From NCBI GenBank assembly GCA_005787035.1, contig SYCI01000109.1, positions 1 to 55,255 of the forward strand: 55,255 nt of DNA, read 5' to 3'. This stretch comes from Actinomycetota bacterium (GTDB taxonomy: Bacteria; Actinomycetota; Acidimicrobiia; Acidimicrobiales; Ilumatobacteraceae). The stretch's first letter is position 1, and each line of letters opens with the position of its first letter. A program made the translations under genes and the position numbers. This document shows positions 34,415 to 43,321 of this stretch, piece after piece. The notes under the pieces were generated by a model, which was given only the letters and a program-made list of their open reading frames with translations, was not told the DNA's origin and did not search any database.

Positions 34415-35997
34415 CCGATGAGGCGAAGGGCTTCTTCCTTCGCCCACTTGTAGTCGGCCTTGCCCACCGGTGTTCGGACGACCTCGGGAACTTCGAAGAC
34501 GACCTTGGGGGTCTTGTAGTCGGCCACCAAGGTGCGTACGTGGGCGACCAATTCTTCGAGGGAGGCCGTGGATCCCGGCCGCAGTTGCACCAGAGCCGTC
34601 ACTTGCTCACCCCAGCGGACGTTCGGTGTGCCCACCACAACGGCGTCGAACACCGACGGATGCTGCTTGAGAGCCGCTTCGACTTCCTCGGGGTAGATCT
34701 TCTCGCCGCCTGAATTGATGCACACCGAGCCGCGGCCGAGCAACGAGATCGAGCCATCGGCTTCGATGCACGCGAAGTCGCCCGGGATGACCCAACGCTG
34801 TCCGTCGTAGGTGGGAAAGGTGGCCGCGGTTTTCTCGGGATCCTTGTAGTAACCGATCGGGATGTTGCCACTGCGCGCCAACTTGCCGACCTCGCCCACC
34901 GCGCAACGCCTTCCGTTCTCGTCGAGCACGGTGGTGTCGGGACCGGTCACGAAACGCGGCGACGACATCGAGGTTCCGTCATCGGGTCGGGCGCCGGCGG
35001 CACCGGTTTCGGAGGCTCCGAAACTGTCGAGGATCGCCACGTTGGGAAGCGCGGCACGGATCTGTTCGCGCACGCCCGAAGACAACGGTGCACCACCGTT
35101 GCCGATGGCGAACAGCATCGACAGATCGAACACCGGACGCGGTTCCACGAGCAACGACTCGGCCATCGGACGAGCCATGGCGTCACCGATCGTCGAGACC
35201 GAGTTGACCTTGGCGTCGGCCACCAGTTGCCACACATCGAGCGGATCGAAGCGCCTCTTGGTGTAGAGCACGAACGCACCACCCGATGTGATGGCGTTAC
35301 CCATGATCCACTGCCCGCCGCCGTGCATCATCGGGCCGATCGACATGAGACGGGCCCGGAACGGTGCAGCCGCGGCTTCCTCGCCGAGTTGCTCCACCCG
35401 CTCGATCGGACGATTCGCGCGCGCCGAGTTCATGGCGCCGAGGATCACGTTTTCGTGCCGCCACATCACACCCTTGGGCATGCCGGTGGTCCCGCCCGTG
35501 TAGAGGATGTACATGTCGTCGCCGGATCGACCGGGGAAATCGCGATCGGGCGATGCAGCGGCGAGGGCGGCTTCGTATTCGTCGCCCATCACCACCAGGT
35601 GGCGAAGGGCAGGCAGGGCATCACGCACGTCGTTCACGGCGGCCACGTATTCGGGAGCCACGATCACCGCCACGCAGTCGGCATTGTCGTAGAGGTACCG
35701 CAACTCGGCCTCGACGTAGCGGTAGTTGACGTTCACCGGAACGGCGCCGATCTTGCAGCATGCGTAGAACGACTCGACCCATTCGTGGCAGTTCTGCGCG
35801 TGGATTCCCACGTGCTCCCCACGTCGGATACCGAGGCTGGTCAGGTGATTCGCGAGACGCGTGGCGCGCTCGTCGAGTTGGGCATAGGTGTAGGCGACCT
35901 CGTTGGTGATGAGGCCCATTTCGTCGGGAATCGCATCGGCGATCACTTCGAGCACGTCGGCCAACTGCACCGCGCGGGGATAGGTCCTGTGGGCCAC
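34411..35997 (-). CDS. Acyl-CoA synthetase (adenylate-forming ligase)
   Basis: A 528-residue ligase. The P-loop-like motif YTGGTTGMPKG ends at about 176, IGNGGAPL and GSVCINSGGEKIYPEEVE lie later, and the catalytic Lys is in TPVGKADYKW (about 513). The TG-for-TS change in the P-loop is common in FadD-like enzymes of actinobacteria. It would make a CoA thioester of a bulky acid. GTG 35997 follows the upstream gene's stop by one base, with GGAGG 5 bases before it, so the two are coupled. Confidence 0.93.
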   Translation of the reverse strand: MAHRTYPRAVQLADVLEVIADAIPDEMGLITNEVAYTYAQLDERATRLANHLTSLGIRRGEHVGIHAQNCHEWVESFYACCKIGAVPVNVNYRYVEAELRYLYDNADCVAVIVAPEYVAAVNDVRDALPALRHLVVMGDEYEAALAAASPDRDFPGRSGDDMYILYTGGTTGMPKGVMWRHENVILGAMNSARANRPIERVEQLGEEAAAAPFRARLMSIGPMMHGGGQWIMGNAITSGGAFVLYTKRRFDPLDVWQLVADAKVNSVSTIGDAMARPMAESLLVEPRPVFDLSMLFAIGNGGAPLSSGVREQIRAALPNVAILDSFGASETGAAGARPDDGTSMSSPRFVTGPDTTVLDENGRRCAVGEVGKLARSGNIPIGYYKDPEKTAATFPTYDGQRWVIPGDFACIEADGSISLLGRGSVCINSGGEKIYPEEVEAALKQHPSVFDAVVVGTPNVRWGEQVTALVQLRPGSTASLEELVAHVRTLVADYKTPKVVFEVPEVVRTPVGKADYKWAKEEALRLIG

Positions 35998-35998
35998 G

Positions 35999-37117
35999 TC
36001 AGCCTCCGAATCCGTCGAGCATGTCCTTGAACCCATACTTGTGATGAGGTCCGATCGCCATGTTCTCGTAGAGGCCGTAGCCCACGTGTCGGCGACCATC
36101 GCGATCGGTGTAGGAGAAGCGCGCCGAGTTGTCGACGATGCCGAAGAGACGCATCGCGCCTTCGGGAGTGGTGGTGTCGAGTTCGAAGTTCTGCACGACG
36201 AGCGGCCCTTGCCACATTCCGTGCCTCCAGTCGGCGTCGTAGCCGTAGCCGGTGCCGATGCCGATGTGCACCGGCAGAAGTGGCTCCACGTCGAGGCGGA
36301 ACTCGTAGCCGTCGTCGGCCACGACCCGGATGTCGGCGCCGGTCGAGAACCGTGACCCCGTTCGGTACTGCAGTTCGTGATCGGGACGACCGAGGTGTTC
36401 GATCCGGCCGTCGGGCCAGATGCGCGTGGCCTCTTCCATCACCCGACTTCCATCAGGATTCTCTTGCATGATGATCATGAGCGAGTGATCGTCGAAGCGA
36501 ATGGGCGTGTAGATCCAGAACCAGCTGAACGGGTTGGATGCACGGATGCCCGCCGGCTCGCTCTCACCCACCGGGCGCACACCCCACGACCGGTCGCGGG
36601 TCCCCCACCACTCATCGGGTGACAACTCGAATGTCTTGCCGCCCGCTTTCAGCACTCCCGACCAGCCGCCGGTTTGGGCGAGACGACACGTATCGAAGAT
36701 CACCCGCCCGTTCTCGCGGATGTAGTGGCGGGGTTCTTCGAACGCTGGCATGGCGCCGGTCCATTCGGCATCGATCGAGATGCCCCATTCGTTGTCGGCA
36801 CAGCGAACTCGCAGACGCCGGAGTGGTTCGAGGACCTCGATGCTGAGTGGCCCGACTCCGGGGTGGAGCCTGTCGGCGGCATCGAGGGCGCCGGACGCGC
36901 GGACGACGCGATGCTGGCCTTCGTGGAACACGAGCAGGTAGGCGTCGATGACGCCGAGGTTCGGATACACGCCGAGTCCGGCCACGAACATCGTGGTTCC
37001 CGACTTGTCGAAGCCGTTGAAGTAGTAGCGGTCGTAGAAGTTGCGGTCGCTGATGGCCGCGTGCCGCATCGGCTCGGAGGTCTGATGGATCGGGAAGTCG
37101 TCGAGATTGCTGAGCAT
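35999..37117 (-). CDS. CrtC/AttH-like lipocalin-fold protein of unknown role
   Basis: A 372-residue soluble protein rich in beta strands. WGTRDRSWGVRP (mid-protein) is the signature-like stretch of the CrtC/AttH group, whose known members hydrate carotenoids. EFRLDVEPLLPVHIGIG and a C-terminal HVGYGLYENMAIG block follow. It probably handles a hydrophobic ligand. ATG 37117 has GGAGG 4 bases upstream and follows the LLM gene by 11 bases. It sits between an F420-type oxidoreductase and an acyl-CoA ligase, which suggests the first steps on a lipid or isoprenoid. Confidence 0.75.
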   Translation of the reverse strand: MLSNLDDFPIHQTSEPMRHAAISDRNFYDRYYFNGFDKSGTTMFVAGLGVYPNLGVIDAYLLVFHEGQHRVVRASGALDAADRLHPGVGPLSIEVLEPLRRLRVRCADNEWGISIDAEWTGAMPAFEEPRHYIRENGRVIFDTCRLAQTGGWSGVLKAGGKTFELSPDEWWGTRDRSWGVRPVGESEPAGIRASNPFSWFWIYTPIRFDDHSLMIIMQENPDGSRVMEEATRIWPDGRIEHLGRPDHELQYRTGSRFSTGADIRVVADDGYEFRLDVEPLLPVHIGIGTGYGYDADWRHGMWQGPLVVQNFELDTTTPEGAMRLFGIVDNSARFSYTDRDGRRHVGYGLYENMAIGPHHKYGFKDMLDGFGG

Positions 37118-37128
37118 CGTTCCTCCGA

Positions 37129-38061
37129 TCAGAGCGCGGTCACGAGTGGGGCGATGTCGGTGGCGAAAGCCGCCAGCTGGTCGCACAGTTCGTCGCAGCT
37201 GCGCGCCTTGAACCGAACCTGCAACTGATTGACCCCGGTTGCGGTTCCGGCGAGCACGCGCTCGGCGATCGATTGCGCCGAACCGGAGAGCGTCGCCTCT
37301 CCCACGTCCCACGAGGGCGATCCGACGTACATGAAGGGCGTGATGTGCCCGATCATGAAGTCGCCGGTGCGACCGTGCTTGGCGCGCTCGGATGTCACCA
37401 ACTCGACCATCTCGCCATTCGACGGACCCTGCGGTAGCCAACCATCGGCCAATCGCGCCGCGCGCTTGATGGCCACCGGACTCGAACCGGCGATCCAGAT
37501 GGGTGGGCGTGGCGATTGCACCGGACGCGGGCGAGCACCGAAGCCGTCGACGAATTCGTTCTCGAGTGCCGCAGCGAGTTCGGGAATGCCCGACTCGAGG
37601 GCCGAGCCACGACCATGGAAGTCGACACCGAGGTGTTGGAACTCGGCTTCCACGTGCCCGGCACCGATGCCGATGAGCGCGCGGCCACCACTCAGATGAT
37701 CGAGGGTTGCGAATTGCTTGGCCGCTACTCGTGGATGTCGGTAGGGCAACACGTACACATGGGTGAGAAGCCGGACCTTGGTGGTGAGGGCGGCGAGCCA
37801 CGACAACGTGGCGATCGGATCGGCCCAATGCGTTCCCATACCGCCCACCACCGATTCGGGCAACGACACGTGGTCGCACACCCCGACATAGGCGTATCCG
37901 TTGTCGTCGCACGCGCGCGCGAGACGGGCCAACTCGTCCGGACCCGCCGTCTTCTCCCAGTCGGCGACGAAATAGGAACTCTGGGCCTGGATGGGAAGTT
38001 GGATGCCGTAGATCCGCCGATCCTTCGGCACGGTGAACATCGGGGCACTCGGTTCGGGCAT
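37129..38061 (-). CDS. LLM-class F420-dependent oxidoreductase
   Basis: A 310-residue luciferase-like protein: YGIQLPIQAQSS, YAYVGVCDHVSLP, KVRLLTHVYVLPYRHP, SGGRALIGIGAGHVEAEF and PPIWIAGSSPVAIK. The start is ATG 38061. TAAGGT (38068-38073) lies 6 bases upstream, so it should have its own leaderless transcript although the permease gene of the next operon ends only 23 bases away. It heads the three-gene operon with the CrtC/AttH-like protein and the ligase. Confidence 0.92.
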   Translation of the reverse strand: MPEPSAPMFTVPKDRRIYGIQLPIQAQSSYFVADWEKTAGPDELARLARACDDNGYAYVGVCDHVSLPESVVGGMGTHWADPIATLSWLAALTTKVRLLTHVYVLPYRHPRVAAKQFATLDHLSGGRALIGIGAGHVEAEFQHLGVDFHGRGSALESGIPELAAALENEFVDGFGARPRPVQSPRPPIWIAGSSPVAIKRAARLADGWLPQGPSNGEMVELVTSERAKHGRTGDFMIGHITPFMYVGSPSWDVGEATLSGSAQSIAERVLAGTATGVNQLQVRFKARSCDELCDQLAAFATDIAPLVTAL

Positions 38062-38084
38062 GTCCGAACCTTAGGCGGTCGGGC

Positions 38085-39620
38085 TCAACGGCGAACGAGC
38101 CGCTCGGCACTTCCGATGACGTAGGTGATGACCACGGCGACGACAACCGAGGTGGTCGCAACGGTCCAGATCATCGAGTAGTCGAGACGGCCGCGGGATT
38201 CGTTCAACAAACCACCGAGACCGTTTCCGGTGGCGAGGTATTCGGCGATCATCACGCCGAGCAAGGCTCGCGGTGCGGCGAGCCGCGCTGCAGTCACGAG
38301 CGCGGGAACCGATCCTGGAAGTCCGACGTATCGAAGAGCTCGGAACCGACCGCCACCACTCACACTCACCACGTCGATGGCGGCCGGTGGCGTGGAGGCC
38401 AGCGCCTGGGAGATGGTCACGAAGGACGGGAAGAACGTGACCGAGATGCACACCACGACCGTGGCGAGGATGTCACGACCGAACACGAGGACGATGAGCG
38501 GGGTGAGTGCAGGCAGCGGCATGGTCTGGGAGATGAGCGCGAACGGCAGGACGCTCCGCCCGAGCGTCGGACGAAGCGAGAGGAGCGTCGCGAGTAAGAG
38601 CGCGGCCGCCAGACCACAGACGAGACCGAGTAAAGCGAGCGGAAGCGTCGCTCCGTAGGCGTCGAACAGCCGACTACGGGCGCCATCGGCTCGCTCCCCC
38701 GACGTGAGGTAACGCAGAACAGCGAGTGGCGACTTCGCCACCACCGGCGACATGTCGAGGGCCCGCAACACCAAGGCCCAGATGCCGAGCACCACGGCGG
38801 CCGACACCGAGCCGGCGAGAACGCGCGCCCACCACGGCCGGTCTTCCTGCGTGGTCAAGGCGGTGGAAACCGTGCTCGACAACGACGTGCGCGTGAGGCG
38901 TTGGGCGATCACGGCGAACGTTCCGTACGCCGCAGCGGCCACGATGGTGGCCACGAGGCCGATGCTCCAGAGACGGGCCGGATTGGCCTGACCGAGTGAG
39001 CCGAGCAGGTACGTGCCCAGACCCCAACGGGTTCCGCCGCCGAATTCGACGAGAAGAGTTCCGAGGAGTGCCGCCGGCGCTGCGACCTTGAAGGCGTTCA
39101 CGATGTGCGGCAACGCGCTGCGCACGCGGATCCAGCGGAGGACGTCGGTGGTGGATCCTCCGGCCACCATCACCACATCCACGAGTCGGCCGTCGACGGC
39201 CCGCATGCCGTTCACCGTGGCGGTGAACGTAGGGAAATACACCGCCATCGACGCGAGGATCACGCGCGGAGTGGTGCCACTGAACGCGAGGAGCAGAACG
39301 GGGACGAGCGCGATGAGCGGCATGGCGAACAGCGAGACTCCGATGCCGCGTACGAGGGTTTCGGCGGTGCGAAAGCGTGCGGCGAGCGAACCAAAGGCGA
39401 TGGCCACGGTGTTGCCGATGAGGAATCCGAGCCCCGCGCACTTGAGCGAGACCGACAGGTGCGGCGGGTAGTCGGAGCGATCGCTCCAGAACTGGCGGAC
39501 GATGTCGGTGGGGGCCGGCAAGGCCCCACTTGCCACGAGCTCGAATTGGCCGACGAGTTCCCACACCGCGAGAACGACGGCAACGACGAGCGCGCCACGC
39601 AACAGACGCGACCACGACAT
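38085..39620 (-). CDS. Tandem-fused ABC permease (two permease domains in one chain)
   Basis: A 511-residue membrane protein formed by two consecutive SsuC/ThiX-type permease domains, roughly 60-250 and 300-500. Each has its own ATPase-contact loop: AGGSTTDVLRWIRVRSALPH in the first half and SGGGRFRALRYVGLPGSVPA in the second. Such importers normally use two copies of a single-domain permease; here they are fused. The start is ATG 39620, two bases after the ATPase stop, so translation is coupled. It is the last gene of the GntR-controlled operon. Confidence 0.9.
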   Translation of the reverse strand: MSWSRLLRGALVVAVVLAVWELVGQFELVASGALPAPTDIVRQFWSDRSDYPPHLSVSLKCAGLGFLIGNTVAIAFGSLAARFRTAETLVRGIGVSLFAMPLIALVPVLLLAFSGTTPRVILASMAVYFPTFTATVNGMRAVDGRLVDVVMVAGGSTTDVLRWIRVRSALPHIVNAFKVAAPAALLGTLLVEFGGGTRWGLGTYLLGSLGQANPARLWSIGLVATIVAAAAYGTFAVIAQRLTRTSLSSTVSTALTTQEDRPWWARVLAGSVSAAVVLGIWALVLRALDMSPVVAKSPLAVLRYLTSGERADGARSRLFDAYGATLPLALLGLVCGLAAALLLATLLSLRPTLGRSVLPFALISQTMPLPALTPLIVLVFGRDILATVVVCISVTFFPSFVTISQALASTPPAAIDVVSVSGGGRFRALRYVGLPGSVPALVTAARLAAPRALLGVMIAEYLATGNGLGGLLNESRGRLDYSMIWTVATTSVVVAVVITYVIGSAERLVRR

Positions 39621-39622
39621 GG

Positions 39623-40417
39623 TCAGTGCTGACCGCCCGAGTGCAGCAGGTCGGAGAGATGATCGGCCAACGCGTGGAACTCCGGGGTGCGGAGGATTTC
39701 GGGTGAACGCGGCCGGTCGAAAGGAATCTCGACCACTTCGACGATGCGGCCCGGACGGGCTGACATCACGGCCACTCGGTCGGCGAGGAAGATCGCTTCC
39801 TCGATGGCATGAGTGACGAGCACGGTGGTGGGCCGGAGCGCCGACCAGATGCGCTGGAGTTCGAGGTTCATGGCGCGACGGAGAATTTCGTCGAGGGCGC
39901 CGAAGGGTTCGTCGAGAAGAAGGAGTTCGGGTTCGGTCACGAGCGCGCGAGCGATGGCCGCGCGCTGACGCATTCCACCAGACAACTGACCCGGCAGGGC
40001 CTTTTCGAAACCCGATAGTCCGACGAGCGAGATGAGTTCGGCGATCTTGGTCTCGTGTTCGGACACCGACTTGCCCATCACTTGCAGAGGAAGGGCGATG
40101 TTCTTCCAGACCGATCGCCACGGCAGAAGGGCCGGATCCTGAAAAGCGACGCCGAGCCGTCCGGCCCGACGCATCTCTTCTGGTGTGTGTGAACCGATGC
40201 GGAGACTGCCCGCATCGGGGTGTTCGAGACCGGCCAGGAGGCGGAGCAGCGTGGACTTACCGCAACCGGACGGGCCGATCAGGGCTACGAAACTTCCGAC
40301 CGGCGCGCTGAGTGACACGCGGTCGAGTGCTTGCACCGTGCTGTCGCGCAACGCGAAGGTGCGCTCCACGTCGGAGACGTGGAGCGCACCTTCGGACAAG
40401 ACGGACGAGTCCGACAA
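39623..40417 (-). CDS. ABC transporter ATP-binding protein (SsuB/TauB/ThiZ type)
   Basis: A 264-residue ATPase with Walker [10 protein letters not shown] (48-56), signature [15 protein letters not shown], Walker [13 protein letters not shown] and the switch His in VTHAIEEA. The start is TTG 40417, two bases after the binding-protein stop, with GGAG 8 bases upstream. Codons about 9-21 form half of a perfect 19-bp inverted repeat (40354-40394), so the early coding mRNA folds into a strong hairpin. It energises the tandem permease. Confidence 0.92.
   Translation of the reverse strand: MSDSSVLSEGALHVSDVERTFALRDSTVQALDRVSLSAPVGSFVALIGPSGCGKSTLLRLLAGLEHPDAGSLRIGSHTPEEMRRAGRLGVAFQDPALLPWRSVWKNIALPLQVMGKSVSEHETKIAELISLVGLSGFEKALPGQLSGGMRQRAAIARALVTEPELLLLDEPFGALDEILRRAMNLELQRIWSALRPTTVLVTHAIEEAIFLADRVAVMSARPGRIVEVVEIPFDRPRSPEILRTPEFHALADHLSDLLHSGGQH
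40354..40394 (-). repeat. 19-bp perfect inverted repeat (hairpin) inside the start of the ATPase gene
   Basis: Positions 40354-40372 and 40376-40394 are perfect reverse complements with a 3-base loop. The hairpin begins 23 bases after the ATPase start codon and about 26 bases past the end of the binding-protein gene. There is no U-tract. It could protect the upstream mRNA from decay or slow ribosomes, giving more binding protein than ATPase. Confidence 0.9.
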
Positions 40418-40419
40418 AC

Positions 40420-41448
40420 TCAGATCTCCTCGAGCAGAGTCGTGTCGAACATGTCGCGGCTTCCCTTGACACCGATCTCAGCAAGCGCGGCCAGATTGGC
40501 CTCGATCGACTCTTCCGACATCGAGAAGATCCCGCCGTCGGCCTCGATGATCGGCTTCTGGGCGTTGTTGAAGAAGATTTCGTTCTCGATGGTGCGTCCG
40601 GTGCCCTTGAAGTAGGTGTCGGCGAAGGTCGGCGGGTACTTGTCGGGGTCCTTGAAGTTCTCCTCCCAGCCCTTGCGGCTGGCGCGGAGCCACTTCACGA
40701 TCGTCTCCCGCTCGTTCTTCAGCGCATCCTTGGTCACGACGACGGTGTCGTTGTAGACGGTGAAGCCGTAGTCGTACAGAAGGAACGACGTGGCCTTCTC
40801 GCCCGCCTGCTCGATCGTGTACGGCACGTTGGTCGTGAAGTCGATCGAGGCGTCGATCTCGCCCTTGACGAGCGGGGTCGGGTCGTAGGCGTAGGGAACG
40901 ATGTTCACTTCGGCCTTGTCGACACCGCTGAGCTTCAACATGGCCTCGACCGCGATCGTGTTGGCCGGCGGAACAGCGAGGGTCTTGCCCACGAGATCCT
41001 GCGGCGAATTGATCGGGTTCTTGGCCAGGCTGACCACACCAATGGGGTTCTTCTGGTACTGCGTACCGATGATCACGAACGGAGCACCGTCGTTGACGAT
41101 GGCGTTGATGGTGCTCTCGGGTGTGGTGAGGGCGAGTGGCGCGCCACCCGACAGCAGCGTGCTCTCGGGGATCACGTCGGGACCACCCGACAGGTAGTTG
41201 AGGTCGATGCCCTCAGTGGCGTAGTAGCCATTGGTCATGGCGATGAAGTAGCCCATGAACTCGGCGTCGTTGATCCATGCCGCTTGCATGGAGAACTTCG
41301 CCAGATCGCCCGAACCGGCTGTGCCGCCCGAACCGCTGGACTCGTTGTCGTCGCCACCGCAGGCGGCGAGGATGGCGGGAAGTCCCACCACGCCCGCACC
41401 AGCGGCTGACAAACGCATGATCATTTGTCGCCGTGTTAACGGTCTCAT
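40420..41448 (-). CDS. NMT1/THI5-type substrate-binding lipoprotein
   Basis: A 342-residue protein. The N-terminus combines a twin-arginine-like TRRQMIMRL with a lipobox ending in Cys (ILAAC), so it may be a Tat-exported lipoprotein. The mature part has the NMT1/THI5 layout: [51 protein letters not shown] and VKGEIDAS. Known relatives bind thiamin pyrimidine precursors, sulfonates or nitrate. The neighbouring cyclo-ligase-like genes favour a thiamin/folate-related ligand. The site AAAGG precedes ATG 41448, and a small GAAA-tetraloop hairpin (41463-41476) lies just upstream. Confidence 0.88.
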   Translation of the reverse strand: MRPLTRRQMIMRLSAAGAGVVGLPAILAACGGDDNESSGSGGTAGSGDLAKFSMQAAWINDAEFMGYFIAMTNGYYATEGIDLNYLSGGPDVIPESTLLSGGAPLALTTPESTINAIVNDGAPFVIIGTQYQKNPIGVVSLAKNPINSPQDLVGKTLAVPPANTIAVEAMLKLSGVDKAEVNIVPYAYDPTPLVKGEIDASIDFTTNVPYTIEQAGEKATSFLLYDYGFTVYNDTVVVTKDALKNERETIVKWLRASRKGWEENFKDPDKYPPTFADTYFKGTGRTIENEIFFNNAQKPIIEADGGIFSMSEESIEANLAALAEIGVKGSRDMFDTTLLEEI

Positions 41449-41512
41449 TGTGAACCTTTCTTCGAGGTTTCCCTCGTTGTTGTGTTGGTGGTTGGTGGTG
41501 GTGCTCCGGGGC

Positions 41513-42268
41513 TCAGAGCGGTTTGAGTCCGAGGATCTCGCGTAACTCGGCGACGATGCCGAGGTGTTCGAATTCGGTCCCGGGAACCATCTCCCAATAC
41601 ACCCGTCCCCTTTGACGGTTCGATTGGTCGATGTGCATGGCGCGGGTGGGCGTGACCACCCAATCGACAGCGACGTCGTGCCGTTCGGCCGGCATGACCT
41701 CGTTGACGAACTGACAGTCGTGCACCACATCGGCGACGACCGAGAACTGATCGGTGAGTCCGAGTTCGCTCAGAACCGCCCACTCGAAGTCGAAGTATCC
41801 GTGACCCTTACCGAAGCGGACACCATTGCTGCTGACGGCACTGCCGCCGGTCACGAGGAGCGCGAAGGGCCGACTGCACTTGAGCGTGGCAAGCGGCAGA
41901 TGCTCGGCGTAGCGGTCGAAACCGTCGAGCGTGGCCGCGTAGCGGTGATCGCTGGCGGGGATCTTGGCCGGATCGAGACGGTAGAAGCCACGGATGATGC
42001 CGTACGTGGTCATCACGAACGGAACACCGGCCTTGATCATCTTGTAGCGGAGATCCTCGAGACAGTTGTCGGGGGTGATGAACACCTGTCGATCGCCCCG
42101 ATTCTTGAAGGCATCGAGTTCGAGCACGCGGTCGGCGCACTTTTCGCTGCCCTCGAAGTCGCAGATGAAACTGGAGAAGTCCCAGTGGAAGCGCGAATCG
42201 GGACGGGCGACCTTGGCCAGTTCGGCCCAAATGCGCTCGCGATAATCGTCGGTCGTGGTGATGGTCAC
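41513..42268 (-). CDS. 5-formyltetrahydrofolate cyclo-ligase-like protein (COG0212/MTHFSD type)
   Basis: A 251-residue enzyme-like protein. The cyclo-ligase motif FGKGHGYFDFEW (152-163) is intact, and earlier blocks such as TPDNCLEDLRYKMIKAG and VTGGSAVSSNGVR fit the family. This subgroup is a paralogue of true 5-FCL; published comparative genomics tied it to thiamin metabolism, though its reaction is unsettled. GTG 42268 has AGGAG 6 bases upstream and overlaps the regulator's stop by GTGA. It is a clear paralogue of the C-terminal domain of that regulator. Confidence 0.85.
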   Translation of the reverse strand: MTITTTDDYRERIWAELAKVARPDSRFHWDFSSFICDFEGSEKCADRVLELDAFKNRGDRQVFITPDNCLEDLRYKMIKAGVPFVMTTYGIIRGFYRLDPAKIPASDHRYAATLDGFDRYAEHLPLATLKCSRPFALLVTGGSAVSSNGVRFGKGHGYFDFEWAVLSELGLTDQFSVVADVVHDCQFVNEVMPAERHDVAVDWVVTPTRAMHIDQSNRQRGRVYWEMVPGTEFEHLGIVAELREILGLKPL

Positions 42269-43188
42269 CGAACTCTCCTGAGTTTCTTGGCCGGGTTGGA
42301 ATGACTGTCGGTTGCGGGTGACCAGACGTCGATCATCCGCGCGTTGGTGGCGATGTGGCTCAGCAGGCAGTCCGCCTGCGCCTCGACCATTTCGTCGACG
42401 ACCTGGCACTCGTGCACCACGGCCACGACGGGCACGTTGCTGTGAACGATGCCGAGCTGGAGCATCATCATCCATTCGAGCGCGAGGTAGCGCTGACCAC
42501 CACCGATGTGACGACCATCGGAAGTGACCGCGGTGGCACCGGTGACGAGAAGATCGATGGCGCCGACGTTGCGTAGATCGCCCGGGCCGAGACGACGACC
42601 GTACTTTTCCATGCCGTCGAGGGTTGCCGCGTGCTTGGCATCGGCTTCGTCGATCTTGTTGCCGTCGAGATGCACGAAACCGCGGCGCAAGCCGTAGGTG
42701 GGAACCAGGATCTTCTTGCCCGCGCGAATAGCGGCGAGTCGCAGACGCTCGACGCTGTTGTCGGGTGCGCAGAAGATCGTGCCGGCCGATTTCCACTCGG
42801 TTAAAGCGACCACTCTCTTGGTGGCCTCTTCGCCACCGTTGAAATCGGGAACGAAGTCGTGCAGATCGAGATCGAATCTCGAGTCGGGGCGGGCTGCGTC
42901 ACGAAGTCGCTCCCACACCACTCGACGCACGCGCTCTTCCTGATTCACGAAAGTGCCACGGCCTTGCTCGGCCGACAGCAAGCCGTCGCGCACCATCTCG
43001 TCGATCGCCCGGCGCAACGTGCCGCGACTCACGCCGAACATCTCCATCAGGCGAGGTTCGGTGGGCAGTGGCGAGGCGTCCGACAGTGACCGCTCGAGGA
43101 CGAGGGTCGTCAGACGATGACGAACCTTCTCGTACAGCGGCGCGTCGTCGGCCACCGCTTCGCTCTCCCCCGTACTGGCCAGCGCCAT
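42265..43188 (-). CDS. GntR regulator fused to a degenerate cyclo-ligase-like domain
   Basis: A 307-residue two-part protein. Residues about 15-82 are a GntR winged helix (YEKVRHRLTTLVLE, SRGTLRRAIDEMVRDGLL, QGRGTF). Residues about 88-300 align with the next gene product over their whole length (ARPDSRF, PDN, PTYGLRRGF and ATLDG in both). The cyclo-ligase signature is GGGQRYLALEW here instead of GKGHGYFDFEW, losing the Lys, a Gly and the Asp. It probably senses a ligand rather than catalysing. ATG 43188 has TATAGT 6 bases upstream, and a GntR-type operator covers the promoter, so self-repression is likely. Confidence 0.88.
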   Translation of the reverse strand: MALASTGESEAVADDAPLYEKVRHRLTTLVLERSLSDASPLPTEPRLMEMFGVSRGTLRRAIDEMVRDGLLSAEQGRGTFVNQEERVRRVVWERLRDAARPDSRFDLDLHDFVPDFNGGEEATKRVVALTEWKSAGTIFCAPDNSVERLRLAAIRAGKKILVPTYGLRRGFVHLDGNKIDEADAKHAATLDGMEKYGRRLGPGDLRNVGAIDLLVTGATAVTSDGRHIGGGQRYLALEWMMMLQLGIVHSNVPVVAVVHECQVVDEMVEAQADCLLSHIATNARMIDVWSPATDSHSNPAKKLRRVR

Positions 43189-43194
43189 GGGCGG

Positions 43195-43222
43195 ACTATA
43201 GATCAGATTCGTCTATACGAAT
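43195..43222 (-). promoter_or_regulatory. Leaderless promoter with GntR operator ATTCGT-ctat-ACGAAT
   Basis: The -10 TATAGT (43195-43200) ends 6 bases before ATG 43188. Just upstream, 43207-43222 is a perfect 6+6 inverted repeat. On the minus strand its centre reads CGTATAGACG, close to the GntR consensus GTnTAGAC. A bound GntR dimer would block the -10/-35 region. Confidence 0.8.
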
Positions 43223-43264
43223 TGTTTCGGGCCGATGACGATCTCGTGCCTGCTCAGGGGCGAT

Positions 43265-43292
43265 CTGGCGCTCCCAACGGGATGCGAACCCG
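43265..43292 (-). other. tRNA 3'-end remnant (acceptor strand, T-arm, CCA), attachment-site-like
   Basis: These 28 bases match the 3' end of the tRNA-Glu genes at 45271 and 51505 with two mismatches, and include an encoded CCA. There is no 5' half, D-arm or anticodon arm, so it is not a working tRNA. Such fragments are typical left or right ends of elements that integrate into tRNA genes. It marks the switch from the core operon to AT-richer DNA. Confidence 0.7.
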
Positions 43293-43293
43293 C

Positions 43294-43308
43294 CGGTCCG
43301 GCGGACCG
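43294..43308 (-). terminator. Hairpin after the GLUG-repeat gene
   Basis: CGGTCC and GGACCG form a 6-bp stem with a 3-base loop, 13 bases past the stop of the secreted protein gene. No U-run follows. Confidence 0.35.
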
Positions 43309-43321
43309 CAGTTCGGAAGGC

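Noticed and set aside
41449-41512. TPP riboswitch before the NMT1/THI5-type importer
   Set aside because: No CUGAGA or other conserved THI-box blocks are present; only a small GAAA-loop hairpin and a C/A-rich leader.
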